Shown: piece by piece, positions 1 through 9,585 of the stretch
Numbering within the stretch: position 1 is the stretch's first letter
Layout: every line of letters begins with the position of its first letter
From: Gammaproteobacteria bacterium
GTDB lineage: Bacteria > Pseudomonadota > Gammaproteobacteria > J113
Assembly (NCBI GenBank): GCA_003694425.1
Contig: RFJX01000149.1
Coordinates: 1-10,689, forward strand
Direction of reading: 5' to 3'
DNA length: 10,689 bases
Position numbers and translations under genes: made by a program
Notes under the pieces: model-generated
Told to the model about the DNA's origin: nothing
What the model saw: only the letters and a program-made list of their open reading frames with translations
Databases searched by the model: none

Positions 1-38
1 ATGACCTCGCCCAGGCGCCTGAGGATCTCCTCGCTCAC
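1..38 (-). CDS. 5' end of a gene cut by the window edge, possibly phosphoribosyl-ATP pyrophosphatase
   Basis: Only 12 codons and two bases are visible, reading VSEEILRRLGEV from a GTG start at 38-36. The GTG shares bases with the TGA stop of the SYLF gene (GTGA overlap), and a GAGG sits 7 bases upstream of it, inside the last codons of that gene, so translational coupling is plausible. Short amphipathic starts of this kind, ending in RL-x-E-V, resemble the N-terminus of HisE. HisE often follows hisF and hisI in proteobacterial histidine clusters, and hisA-hisF lie just upstream here. The identity is inference from context and a few residues; another small protein is quite possible. Confidence 0.4.
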   Translation of the reverse strand, partial: MSEEILRRLGEV

Positions 39-706
39 TTCAGCGCCTCGTGCAGCCGCCGGACCACATCCGGAACCTTCGGTACCTTTCCTTCGAAGAC
101 ATCATACGCCGTCAGGCCCGGCTTGCCGTAGAAGCGGGCGGTTGCCGCGTGGTCGATCTCCAGGACCGAGCCATCCAGGGCGATGCCGGCGAACAGCCCC
201 CGGCTGCGGGAATAGGAATAGATCTCGGCCTTCAGGGCGGCATCGGTGGCGGCCTCGGCCTGGCGGCCCACCGGGCCGGCGGCGACCGAGGCGTCCGCCC
301 CCAGGGTGAATTTGCCGCGCAGCAGGTTGTCCAGGCCGCGCCGGTTCTTGAACACCAGGATGACGTCGGTGGAGGAGGCGCCGATCTGGAAGCCGAAGCT
401 GCCGCCGGCCAGGGTCATGAAGACCGGCAGGCCCCACTTCCCGCTCTTCGGGTCATGCCGGAGAATGACCCCCTCCCCATAGCGGCCACCGACGATGAAG
501 CCGGCCTTGACCACCCCCGGGATGATGGCGATGGCCTGGGCATTGGCCAGCAGGCCGGGGGGGATGGACTGTTCCGGGATGCGCCGGACCTCCTCCAGCA
601 CCTGGATCGCCTCCTCCACCTTGGCCACCTCGTTCTCCCCCCCGGCCTGGCTGGAGAGCGCAGGAAGGACCAGCAGCAGCAATGCGAACAGCCTGTTTGT
701 CTTCAT
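35..706 (-). CDS. Exported SYLF-domain (Ysc84-type lipid-binding) protein
   Basis: A 223-residue protein with a clear Sec signal peptide: K and R in the first five residues, a leucine-rich core at about 7-17, and a likely cut after SSQA (residue 21). The rest is one SYLF/Ysc84-like domain. It is recognisable from the AIAIIPGVVKAGFIVGGRYGEG stretch split across residues 58-79, the glycine-rich GGSFGFQIGASSTDVILVF segment at about 101-119, and the C-terminal SYSRSRGLFAGIALDGS region at 164-180. In eukaryotes this domain binds phosphoinositides and actin; bacterial members are periplasmic or outer-membrane-associated proteins of poorly defined role. The start is supported by a GGAG about 10 bases upstream. 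It begins 22 bases after hisF and overlaps the next gene, so it is probably co-transcribed with histidine genes, though no link to histidine synthesis is evident. The family call is firm; the function is unknown. Confidence 0.88.
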   Translation of the reverse strand: MKTNRLFALLLLVLPALSSQAGGENEVAKVEEAIQVLEEVRRIPEQSIPPGLLANAQAIAIIPGVVKAGFIVGGRYGEGVILRHDPKSGKWGLPVFMTLAGGSFGFQIGASSTDVILVFKNRRGLDNLLRGKFTLGADASVAAGPVGRQAEAATDAALKAEIYSYSRSRGLFAGIALDGSVLEIDHAATARFYGKPGLTAYDVFEGKVPKVPDVVRRLHEALK

Positions 707-728
707 GATTGCGGATCTCCACGGTAGC

Positions 729-1502
729 TCACAGTCTGACCTCGATCCCGGCGGCGGCCATCACCTGCTTGGCCTCGGCCACGGTGTGCTCGCCGAAGTG
801 GAAGATGCTGGCGGCCAGCACGGCGTCGGCATGCCCTTCGATGATTCCCTCGACCAGGTGTTGCAGCGTGCCCACCCCGCCCGAGGCGATCACCGGGATG
901 CCGACAGTATCCGCCACCTCGCGGGTCAGTTCCAGGTCGAAGCCGTCGCGGGTGCCGTCCCGGTCCATGCTGGTCAGGAGCAGCTCCCCGGCACCGAGCC
1001 GTTCCATGCGCACGGCCCACTCCACCGCGTCGATGCCGGTGGGCGTGCGGCCGCCGTGGGTGTAGATCTCCCACCGGGGCCGCTCGTCGGGGCCGCTGAC
1101 CCGGCGGGCGTCGATGGCCACCACGATGCACTGGGCGCCGAAGCGGGCGGAGGCCTCGGCCACGAAATCGGGATTGCTGACCGCGGCGGTGTTGATGCCG
1201 ACCTTGTCGGCGCCGGCCATCAGCATCCGGCGGATGTCCTCGATCTCCCGGATGCCGCCGCCGACGGTGAGGGGGATGAAGACCTGACTGGCCACCTGCT
1301 CCACCACATGGACCATGGTCTCGCGCCCCTCGTGGCTGGCGGTGATGTCCAGGAAGGTGATCTCGTCGGCGCCCTGTTCGTCGTAGCGACGGGCGATCTC
1401 CACCGGGTCCCCGGCATCGCGGATGTCGACGAAACGGACCCCCTTCACCACCCTGCCGGCATCCACGTCGAGGCAGGGTATGACGCGCTTGGCAAGGCTC
1501 AT
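729..1502 (-). CDS. hisF: Imidazole glycerol phosphate synthase, cyclase subunit HisF
   Basis: A 257-residue cytoplasmic (beta/alpha)8 barrel, the usual family length. With glutaminase partner HisH it converts PRFAR plus ammonia to imidazole glycerol phosphate and AICAR. The two catalytic aspartates are visible at D12 (in VIPCLDVD) and D131 (in VVAIDARR), matching D11 and D130 of the Thermotoga enzyme with one residue inserted near the N-terminus. Phosphate-binding glycine loops are GGGI at 81-84 and the SGGVG segment in the C-terminal half. The ATG start gives the standard N-terminus ([12 protein letters not shown]), although no good Shine-Dalgarno precedes it. It lies 68 bases after hisA in the same direction; that gap holds a small hairpin (GGCAGC at 1540-1545 with GCTGCC at 1552-1557) but no U-tract. 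hisH is not in the window and is expected elsewhere. Confidence 0.98.
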   Translation of the reverse strand: MSLAKRVIPCLDVDAGRVVKGVRFVDIRDAGDPVEIARRYDEQGADEITFLDITASHEGRETMVHVVEQVASQVFIPLTVGGGIREIEDIRRMLMAGADKVGINTAAVSNPDFVAEASARFGAQCIVVAIDARRVSGPDERPRWEIYTHGGRTPTGIDAVEWAVRMERLGAGELLLTSMDRDGTRDGFDLELTREVADTVGIPVIASGGVGTLQHLVEGIIEGHADAVLAASIFHFGEHTVAEAKQVMAAAGIEVRL

Positions 1503-1570
1503 GGGTCGGTTGCTGTCACGATGGTGATGGTCTGGGCCGGGCAGCAGGAGGGCTGCCAGCGCCGCCGGTG

Positions 1571-2302
1571 TCAGTCGTCTTCGGCGAGCCGCTGCGCCTC
1601 GGCGAAATCCAGGGTCCCCTCGTAGAGGGCCCGGCCGGTGATCACACCGATGATCCCCTCGTCCTGGACCTCGCGCAGGGCGCGGATGTCCTCCAGGTCG
1701 GTGATCCCGCCGGAGGCGATGATCGGGGTGGTCACCGCCTGGGCCAGCTTCACCGTGGCCTCGATGTTGACCCCGCTGAGCATCCCGTCGCGGCTGATGT
1801 CGGTATAGATGATGGCCGCCACCCCGTTCATCTCGAACCGCTGGGCCAGGTCGATCACGTCGTGGTGCGAGAGCTTGGACCAGCCGTCGATCGCCACCTT
1901 GCCGTCGCGGGCGTCGAGACCGACGATGATGTGGCCGGGGAACTCGAGGCAGGCGTCCTCCACGAAGTGTGGTGCGGTCACCGCCTTGGTGCCGATGATG
2001 ACGTAGCTGGCCCCGGCATCCAGATAGTCCTGCATGGCCTCTTCGTCGCGGATGCCGCCCCCGACCTGGACCGGTACCTCGGGGAAGGCCTCGCAGATCT
2101 CGTGGATGACACCGGCATTGACCGGCCTGCCCTCGACCGCGCCGTCGAGATCGACCAGGTGCAGCCGCCGGGCCCCGGCCTCGACCCAGCGCCCGGCCAT
2201 CTCGCGGGGGTCCTCGGAATAGACGGTGTCCTTGTCCATCCGGCCCTGCTCCAGGCGTACGCAGCGGCCGTTCTTGATGTCGATTGCGGGGATGACGAGC
2301 AT
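1571..2302 (-). CDS. hisA: ProFAR isomerase HisA
   Basis: 1-(5-phosphoribosyl)-5-[(5-phosphoribosylamino)methylideneamino]imidazole-4-carboxamide isomerase, 243 residues, full length. It carries out the Amadori rearrangement of ProFAR to PRFAR, the substrate of HisF next door. The acid/base pair is visible: D8 in [12 protein letters not shown] and D130 in [11 protein letters not shown]. The half-barrel phosphate loops VQVGGGIRD (79-86) and IIASGGI in the C-terminal half are intact, and YTDISRDGM matches the conserved C-terminal-half motif. The start gives the canonical N-terminus, but the 20 bases before it have no recognisable Shine-Dalgarno. It follows pssA by 69 bases. A weak extended -10 (TGC-TAAGAT, complementary to 2358-2363) lies in that gap without a convincing -35, so a local histidine promoter is possible but unproven. 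Confidence 0.98.
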   Translation of the reverse strand: MLVIPAIDIKNGRCVRLEQGRMDKDTVYSEDPREMAGRWVEAGARRLHLVDLDGAVEGRPVNAGVIHEICEAFPEVPVQVGGGIRDEEAMQDYLDAGASYVIIGTKAVTAPHFVEDACLEFPGHIIVGLDARDGKVAIDGWSKLSHHDVIDLAQRFEMNGVAAIIYTDISRDGMLSGVNIEATVKLAQAVTTPIIASGGITDLEDIRALREVQDEGIIGVITGRALYEGTLDFAEAQRLAEDD

Positions 2303-2371
2303 GGGCGCGGTTGTTCGAAGAAGGGCGGTTACGTGGTGCGTTTCGTCCTTGGCATGAATCTTAGCACAGGC

Positions 2372-3133
2372 TCAGGGCGGGGGCGTACCACCCGCGCGCT
2401 TGCGTTCCAGCCGGCGCCGGCGCAGTTCGATCAGGGTCATCACCGGCCCGGAGAGGGCGTAGCAGAAGAGCACGCTGAACAGGACCAGTGGCGGATCGAG
2501 GGAGATCAGCACGAACAGAAGGACCACCACCAGGATGTGGACGAAGGGGACCCGGCCCCTGAAATCGAGCCCCTTGAAGCTGTGATAGCGGATGTTGCTG
2601 ACCATCAGCAGCGCGACCGTGACGGTCATGACCAGGATCACGGGCAGGACCGGGATCAGGCGGGCAAGGTCGTAGCTCTCGCCGACCCAGACCGTGGCGG
2701 CCACCAGGCCTGCCGCGGAGGGGCTCGCCAGACCCTGGAAATAGCGCTTGTCGGCGATCCCGACCTGGGTATTGAACCGGGCCAGGCGCAGCGCGGTGGC
2801 GGCGACGTAGGTGAAGGCGGCCAGCCAGCCCAGCTTGCCCAGTTCGTGCAGGCCCCAGTGGTAGGCCACAAGCGCCGGGGCCAGGCCGAAGGAGATCATG
2901 TCCGAGAGCGAGTCGTATTCGGCCCCGAAGGCGCTCTGGGTGTTGGTCAGCCGGGCGATGCGGCCATCCATCCCGTCCAGCACCGCGGCGATGAAGATGG
3001 AGGCCGCCGCCGCCTCGAACGCCCCCTTGGTGGCGGCGACGATGGCGTAGAAACCGGCGAACAGCGCCGCCGTGGTGAACAGATTGGGCAGCAGATAGAT
3101 GCCGCGCCGGGGTTTGTCGCCTTCACCGGCCAT
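2372..3133 (-). CDS. pssA: CDP-diacylglycerol--serine O-phosphatidyltransferase
   Basis: A 253-residue integral inner-membrane enzyme that joins CDP-diacylglycerol and L-serine to give phosphatidylserine and CMP, the first committed step to phosphatidylethanolamine. The CDP-alcohol phosphatidyltransferase signature D-G-x2-A-R-x8-G-x3-D-x3-D is complete at D56-D78, with all the aspartates that hold the metal and the CDP group. Several hydrophobic helices are visible (about 18-35, 40-53, 79-94 and four or more beyond residue 100). The C-terminus is rich in arginine, then proline. This is the membrane-bound type, unlike the peripheral E. coli enzyme. GGAG lies 6 bases before the ATG. The order ilvB-ilvN-ilvC-pssA is known from Pseudomonas and relatives. 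Here a repeat element lies between it and ilvC, so it may have partly separate expression. Confidence 0.96.
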   Translation of the reverse strand: MAGEGDKPRRGIYLLPNLFTTAALFAGFYAIVAATKGAFEAAAASIFIAAVLDGMDGRIARLTNTQSAFGAEYDSLSDMISFGLAPALVAYHWGLHELGKLGWLAAFTYVAATALRLARFNTQVGIADKRYFQGLASPSAAGLVAATVWVGESYDLARLIPVLPVILVMTVTVALLMVSNIRYHSFKGLDFRGRVPFVHILVVVLLFVLISLDPPLVLFSVLFCYALSGPVMTLIELRRRRLERKRAGGTPPP

Positions 3134-3170
3134 TGCCTTCTCCAGCCCTTTATGCGGCGGTTGTACTACA

Positions 3171-3335
3171 TTCTCACCACGGAGACACGGAGGACACGGA
3201 GATTTTCTGGTTTTCCTCCTTACAGCCCAACCGGGGTGTCACGCAACACGGGTAGTCCTCGGAAAGTGGCCTGTACGGATGGCCGAAGGCCGATTGCTGA
3301 CAGCCATTTTCCTCTGTGTCTCTGTGGTGAAAGAA
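3171..3335. repeat. Short element with 20-bp terminal inverted repeats between ilvC and pssA
   Basis: The left arm CACCACGGAGACACGGAGGA (3175-3194) is the inverted copy of TCCTCTGTGTCTCTGTGGTG (3310-3329), matching at 18 of 20 positions. The arms enclose about 115 bases with no credible gene. A further small hairpin, GGCC-GAA-GGCC, lies near 3282-3292. The arm belongs to a CCACGGAGACACGGAG-type sequence known to be scattered through many bacterial genomes, where its translations appear as spurious hypothetical peptides; that is prior knowledge, not shown by the window. The right arm ends 9 bases beyond the ilvC stop, and the left arm starts 42 bases before the pssA start. No transposase and no clear target duplication are seen. 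It is best read as a non-autonomous (MITE-like) intergenic repeat. Confidence 0.7.
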
Positions 3336-3338
3336 GAT

Positions 3339-6612
<3,274 letters not shown>

Positions 6613-6657
6613 GTCGTTTTCCGCGATGACCCAAAAGTCGGTTGGATAAACTGCGGC

Positions 6658-6686
6658 AAATTACTGGCAAAGCCGGCCCCGGTCAA
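6658..6686 (-). promoter_or_regulatory. Candidate sigma70-type promoter for the ilv cluster
   Basis: On the minus strand, TTGACC (complement of 6681-6686) matches five of six -35 consensus bases. It is followed after exactly 17 bases by TAATTT (complement of 6658-6663), a weak -10 with three of six. It lies in the only sizeable gap upstream of ilvB, about 45 bases before the GTG start. No leader peptide rich in branched-chain codons and no attenuator hairpin with a U-tract is visible, so classical ilv attenuation is not supported. Confidence 0.45.
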
Positions 6687-6720
6687 GCAATCCGGCGCCT
6701 GGCGGTCCGTTTGCGTCGCC

Positions 6721-7371
6721 TCAGCGGGTCAGGGAGAAGAGGTCATCCGGCAGGGGGGCGCTGCGGAGGCTGGTCAGGCTGGCCACGCCCGGCCACTGCA
6801 ACAGGGCCCACCCGGAGAGGTCGGGGTGGCGCAGCAACCGATCCAGGGTACGGAAATCCCCCAACCCCGGACGGGAGCCCAGGGCATCGATCAGGTAGCG
6901 CCAGCCCAAGCGGACCGCCCGCAGGTGCGGGTCGCGGCTCAGCAGGACCCGTTCCCGGCGGCCGGATTTCAGGTACAGCTCGAACCACCGCCCGCGGATA
7001 CCGGCATGGCTGCCCTCCTTCCCGGTATCCCGCACCCTGAGCAGGACCTCGCCCTGCGGCAGCACCGGCTTCGGGGTCAGTGGGATATCGTCGCCGGTCG
7101 GCTGCTCACCGCGCAGGTTCGCCGTCTGGCGCTCGTTGAGGATGAGGGTGGTCGTCGGCCCCTTCGCTCCACGCAGCTCGGCCCGCACGTGCCAGGGGTC
7201 GCCGAAGTAGAGGGTCTGCTCGCCATCGCCCAGCCGGTAGCGGGCGATCTCCCCGGCCGTCGCCGCGGTCGAACCCAGCAGGCCGGCCATCACCCAGGCC
7301 AGGAGGAGGCGCAAGCTGGGCCCGGCGGGCGACATGCCCCCTCGCACCCGGGCAAGGCCGATGGCCGTCAT
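6721..7371 (-). CDS. Unrecognised exported protein
   Basis: 216 residues from the ATG at 7371, which overlaps the TGA of the redoxin gene as ATGA; this coupling is why I choose it. A GTG three codons earlier, or an ATG at 7335 with GAGGGGGC just before it, would also work. All choices keep a signal peptide: an arginine-containing n-region, the LRLLLAWVMAGLLG core, and a probable cut after STAATA, just before GEIARYRLG. The mature part, about 175 residues, looks beta-rich at first (GEQTLYFGDPWHVRAELRG, TTTLILNERQTANLRGEQ), then positively charged. It ends in a helical stretch (LGWRYLIDALGSR, DFRTLDRLLRHPDLSGWALLQWPG). It has no cysteines, no transmembrane helix after the signal and no enzyme motif I know, so a periplasmic location is likely. 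Codon use and GC match its neighbours. Function unknown; the redoxin partner suggests a periplasmic or envelope stress context but does not prove it. Confidence 0.75.
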   Translation of the reverse strand: MTAIGLARVRGGMSPAGPSLRLLLAWVMAGLLGSTAATAGEIARYRLGDGEQTLYFGDPWHVRAELRGAKGPTTTLILNERQTANLRGEQPTGDDIPLTPKPVLPQGEVLLRVRDTGKEGSHAGIRGRWFELYLKSGRRERVLLSRDPHLRAVRLGWRYLIDALGSRPGLGDFRTLDRLLRHPDLSGWALLQWPGVASLTSLRSAPLPDDLFSLTR

Positions 7372-7925
7372 TCCCGCCACTTGATGGAGCAGCCCATGGA
7401 GGGGATCTGCTCGGCCGGTCCCTTCCCGGTCCGGGAGATCTGGACCATCGCCTCGAACAGCTCGCGGGGGGCGTCGGGTGGGGCCTCGCGCCCCGGGGTG
7501 GTGGCATCCAGCCGGCCGCGGTACTGGAGCCGCAGGTCGGCGTTGTAGCCGAAGAAGTCCGGGGTGCAGACCGCGCCGTAGGCCCGGGCCACCTCCTGGG
7601 TCTCGTCCAGCAGGTAGGGGAAGGGGTAGCCGAACTGTTCGGCCACCCGCTTCATGTTCTCGAAGGAGTCCTCGGGGTAGGCCTCGGTATCGTTCGGCAT
7701 GATGGCGACCGATCGCACGCCGTATTCGAGCAGCTCGCGGGTGTCGCGGACCAGCTTGTGCTGGATAGCCTTGACGTAGGGACAGTGGTTGCAGATGAAC
7801 ATGACCAGGGTGCCCTTCTCCCCGCGGCAGTCCTCCAGGGTCCAGATCCGCCCATCCACGCCCGGCAGCGCGAAGTCCGGGGCGGGAGTGCCGAACTCAC
7901 AGACCGGCGTGTGCATGAGTACCAT
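7368..7925 (-). CDS. Thioredoxin-fold redoxin family protein (peroxiredoxin-like type 1)
   Basis: 185 residues with the AhpC/TSA-type thioredoxin fold: APDFALPGVDGRIWTLEDC at 15-33, then the active-site segment TLVMFICNHCPYVK with C45 and C48, and the YLLDETQEVARAYGAVCTPDFF stretch (split at about 104-125) before the cis-proline region. CNHCPYVK and the C-terminal PSMGCSIKW (C179) are hallmarks of the PRX-like1 group, which differs from true peroxiredoxins in having a CxxC pair. There is no signal peptide, so it is cytoplasmic; a thiol-disulfide or peroxide-reducing role is inferred from the family, with no known substrate. The ATG at 7925 has GGGAG about 11 bases upstream, a rather long spacing; a second ATG four codons in (7916) is less well placed. 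It is divergent from metK and overlaps the next gene by ATGA. Confidence 0.9.
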   Translation of the reverse strand: MVLMHTPVCEFGTPAPDFALPGVDGRIWTLEDCRGEKGTLVMFICNHCPYVKAIQHKLVRDTRELLEYGVRSVAIMPNDTEAYPEDSFENMKRVAEQFGYPFPYLLDETQEVARAYGAVCTPDFFGYNADLRLQYRGRLDATTPGREAPPDAPRELFEAMVQISRTGKGPAEQIPSMGCSIKWRE

Positions 7926-7970
7926 GGTTCAAGATTCTCCCGGTCATGACGACAATTGATTCATGTCTCC

Positions 7971-7985
7971 TTGAGCAATGCTCAA
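7971..7985. promoter_or_regulatory. Perfect palindrome in the divergent redoxin/metK gap, possible operator
   Basis: TTGAGC-AAT-GCTCAA has two perfect 6-base arms and a 3-base spacer. It lies about 46 bases upstream of the redoxin start and 85 upstream of metK, in a 144-base divergent gap. Its size and position suit a dimeric repressor or activator site. Weak promoter-like boxes for metK lie downstream (TACACT at 8009-8014, TAAACT at 8030-8035) without strong -35 partners. I cannot name a regulator. Confidence 0.35.
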
Positions 7986-8069
7986 GGCAGGGCGGCGGCA
8001 TTGGGTGTTACACTCGCCCACCGATCCACTAAACTAGCATCCTTTTTCCATCAGGGACACAGAAGAATC

Positions 8070-9230
8070 ATGGCCGTAACCACACTGTTCACCTCCGAAT
8101 CCGTCTCCGAGGGTCATCCGGACAAGATCGCCGATCAGGTTTCGGATGCCATCCTGGACGCCATCCTGGATAGCGATCCCGACGCCCGCGTCGCCTGCGA
8201 AACCATGGTCAAGACCGGCGCGGTGATCGTCGCCGGCGAGATCACCACCTCGGCGAATCTGGATCTGGAAAAGGTCGTGCGCGACACCGTGTGCGACATC
8301 GGCTACACCAGCTCGCATGTCGGCTTCGACGGCTCCACCTGTGCCGTCATTTCCCTGATCGGCAAGCAGTCGCCCGATATCGCCATGGGTGTGGACCGGC
8401 AGTCGCCCGAGGAACAGGGGGCCGGGGACCAGGGGCTGATGTTCGGTTACGCCACCAACGAGACCGAGGTCCTGATGCCGGCGCCGATCGCCTATGCCCA
8501 CCGACTGGTCCAGCGCCAGGCCGAGATGCGCAAGACCCATGTCCTGCCGTGGCTGCGTCCCGATGCCAAGAGCCAGGTCACCCTGCGCTATGTCGACGGC
8601 AGGATCGATGGTGCGGACGCGGTGGTGCTCTCCACCCAGCACGACCCGGACATCACCCAGGAGCGGCTGCGCGAGGCGGTGATGGAGAACATCATCCTGC
8701 CGGTGCTGCCGGAGGAGTGGATCGACGAGCGGACCCGCTTCCACATCAACCCCACCGGCCAGTTCGTGATCGGCGGGCCGGTGGGCGACTGCGGCCTGAC
8801 CGGGCGCAAGATCATCGTCGACACCTACGGCGGCATGGCCCGCCACGGCGGCGGCGCCTTCTCCGGCAAGGACCCCTCCAAGGTGGACCGCTCGGCGGCC
8901 TATGCCGGGCGCTACGTGGCCAAGAACATCGTCGCCGCCGGCCTGGCCGAGCGCTGCGAGATCCAGGTCTCCTACGCCATCGGCGTGGCCGAACCGACCT
9001 CGATCAGCATCAACACCTTCGGCACCGGCGCCATCGAGGACCGCCATATCATCGAACTGGTCCGCGAGCACTTCGATCTGCGCCCCTACGGCCTCATCCG
9101 CATGCTCGACCTGATCCGCCCCATCTACCGCAAGACCGCGGCCTACGGCCACTTCGGGCGCGAGGAACCGGAATTCACCTGGGAGCGGACCGACAAGGCC
9201 GAGGCCCTGCGGCTGGATGCGGGGCTTTGA
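8070..9230 (+). CDS. metK: S-adenosylmethionine synthetase
   Basis: 386 residues, the normal length. It is a cytoplasmic homotetramer that makes S-adenosylmethionine from ATP and methionine, releasing phosphate and diphosphate. The three repeated domains are complete. Visible markers are SEGHPDK (13-19, with H16, P17 and D18 at the ATP and Mg site), the first signature [13 protein letters not shown] (117-129), and the second [19 protein letters not shown] (260-278), whose lysines bind phosphate. The start at 8070 gives the usual [25 protein letters not shown] lies about 3 bases upstream. The frame is open back to 7956, but that extension would not resemble the family. It is the first plus-strand gene, divergent from the redoxin gene. 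Its product feeds the methyl cycle whose recycling enzyme, AhcY, is encoded next. Confidence 0.98.
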   Translation: MAVTTLFTSESVSEGHPDKIADQVSDAILDAILDSDPDARVACETMVKTGAVIVAGEITTSANLDLEKVVRDTVCDIGYTSSHVGFDGSTCAVISLIGKQSPDIAMGVDRQSPEEQGAGDQGLMFGYATNETEVLMPAPIAYAHRLVQRQAEMRKTHVLPWLRPDAKSQVTLRYVDGRIDGADAVVLSTQHDPDITQERLREAVMENIILPVLPEEWIDERTRFHINPTGQFVIGGPVGDCGLTGRKIIVDTYGGMARHGGGAFSGKDPSKVDRSAAYAGRYVAKNIVAAGLAERCEIQVSYAIGVAEPTSISINTFGTGAIEDRHIIELVREHFDLRPYGLIRMLDLIRPIYRKTAAYGHFGREEPEFTWERTDKAEALRLDAGL

Positions 9231-9585
9231 GGTGGGCAGCAGACGAGCGAGGTGACAGGCGGTTTGGCGGAGAGAGCGGGAGCAAGGCCATGTGGTGGCT
9301 TCGACGGGTCTCCGGGACCCTTCCTGCAGACACGCTGTGAATTCGGCCGCGACGCGGTTGGTCGACAGACCCGGTGCGGGAGTCGGCCGAACGGTCGCCA
9401 CGCAGGGAAATTTGGGGATGCCGACTAGTGAGCGCTTGCAAGCTCCAGTTGATGTCGGTTGCTGGAGACCGTATCCCTGTAGGCTCGATCGCAACATCCC
9501 TGTTGCTCACGGTCTGCAGGAAGGGTCCCGAAGCCCCGGGGGCTGTCGGGATCGATGAAGCTGGAGGCTTCGCCTCCATCAGGAA
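9231..9585. other. Hairpin-rich non-coding stretch between metK and the SAH riboswitch
   Basis: I see no gene here. Short open frames exist on both strands, but none has a credible start, family or ribosome site. The stretch instead holds a series of inverted repeats: GGGTC/GACCC (9306-9310, 9316-9320); TTCGGCCG/CGGCCGAA (9342-9349, 9384-9391) enclosing GGTC-GACA-GACC (9360-9371); the palindrome GCTTGCAAGC (9434-9443); CTCCAG/CTGGAG (9443-9448, 9462-9467); and GGAGGC-TTC-GCCTCC (9563-9577). A larger nested fold at 9462-9551 is listed separately. No stem is followed by a U-tract, so a standard terminator for metK is not evident. Two unrelated sigma70-type boxes for ahcY could not be fixed with confidence. 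Confidence 0.7.
9462..9551. repeat. Nested inverted-repeat module of unknown function
   Basis: The outer stem pairs CTG-G-AGACCGT (9462-9472) with ACGGTCT-G-CAG (9509-9519): ten pairs around one G-G mismatch. Inside it is a perfect GCAACA-TCCC-TGTTGC hairpin (9491-9506), and the words ATCCCTGT-AGGCTC (9473-9486) and ATCCCTGT-TGCTC (9496-9508) form an imperfect direct repeat. Right after it, TCCCGA-AGCCC (9526-9536) pairs with GGGCT-G-TCGGGA (9540-9551), eleven pairs with one bulged G. The arrangement looks like an intergenic repeat of the REP or small-MITE kind, or a structured RNA. A single copy cannot decide between them. Confidence 0.55.

Noticed and set aside
1540..1557. Terminator between hisA and hisF
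   Set aside because: GGCAGC/GCTGCC forms a 6-bp hairpin with a 6-base loop, but there is no T-tract on either side; noted only in the hisF entry.
6613..6720. ilv leader peptide and attenuator
   Set aside because: The gap before ilvB is 108 bases, with no short frame rich in Leu, Val or Ile codons and no hairpin plus U-tract.
7956..8069. N-terminal extension of metK to an upstream ATG
   Set aside because: The extra 38 residues do not resemble the family, whose proteins start at [19 protein letters not shown]; the ATG at 8070 fits exactly.
7926..8069. SAM-binding riboswitch upstream of metK
   Set aside because: The 144-base gap shows no multi-stem aptamer core of any SAM class I know, only one short palindrome and weak promoter-like boxes.
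9526..9577. Rho-independent terminators for metK (stems at 9526-9551 and 9563-9577)
   Set aside because: The stems are strong, but neither is followed by a run of T on the plus strand, and the riboswitch begins 9 bases after the second. They are kept as structure, not called as terminators.
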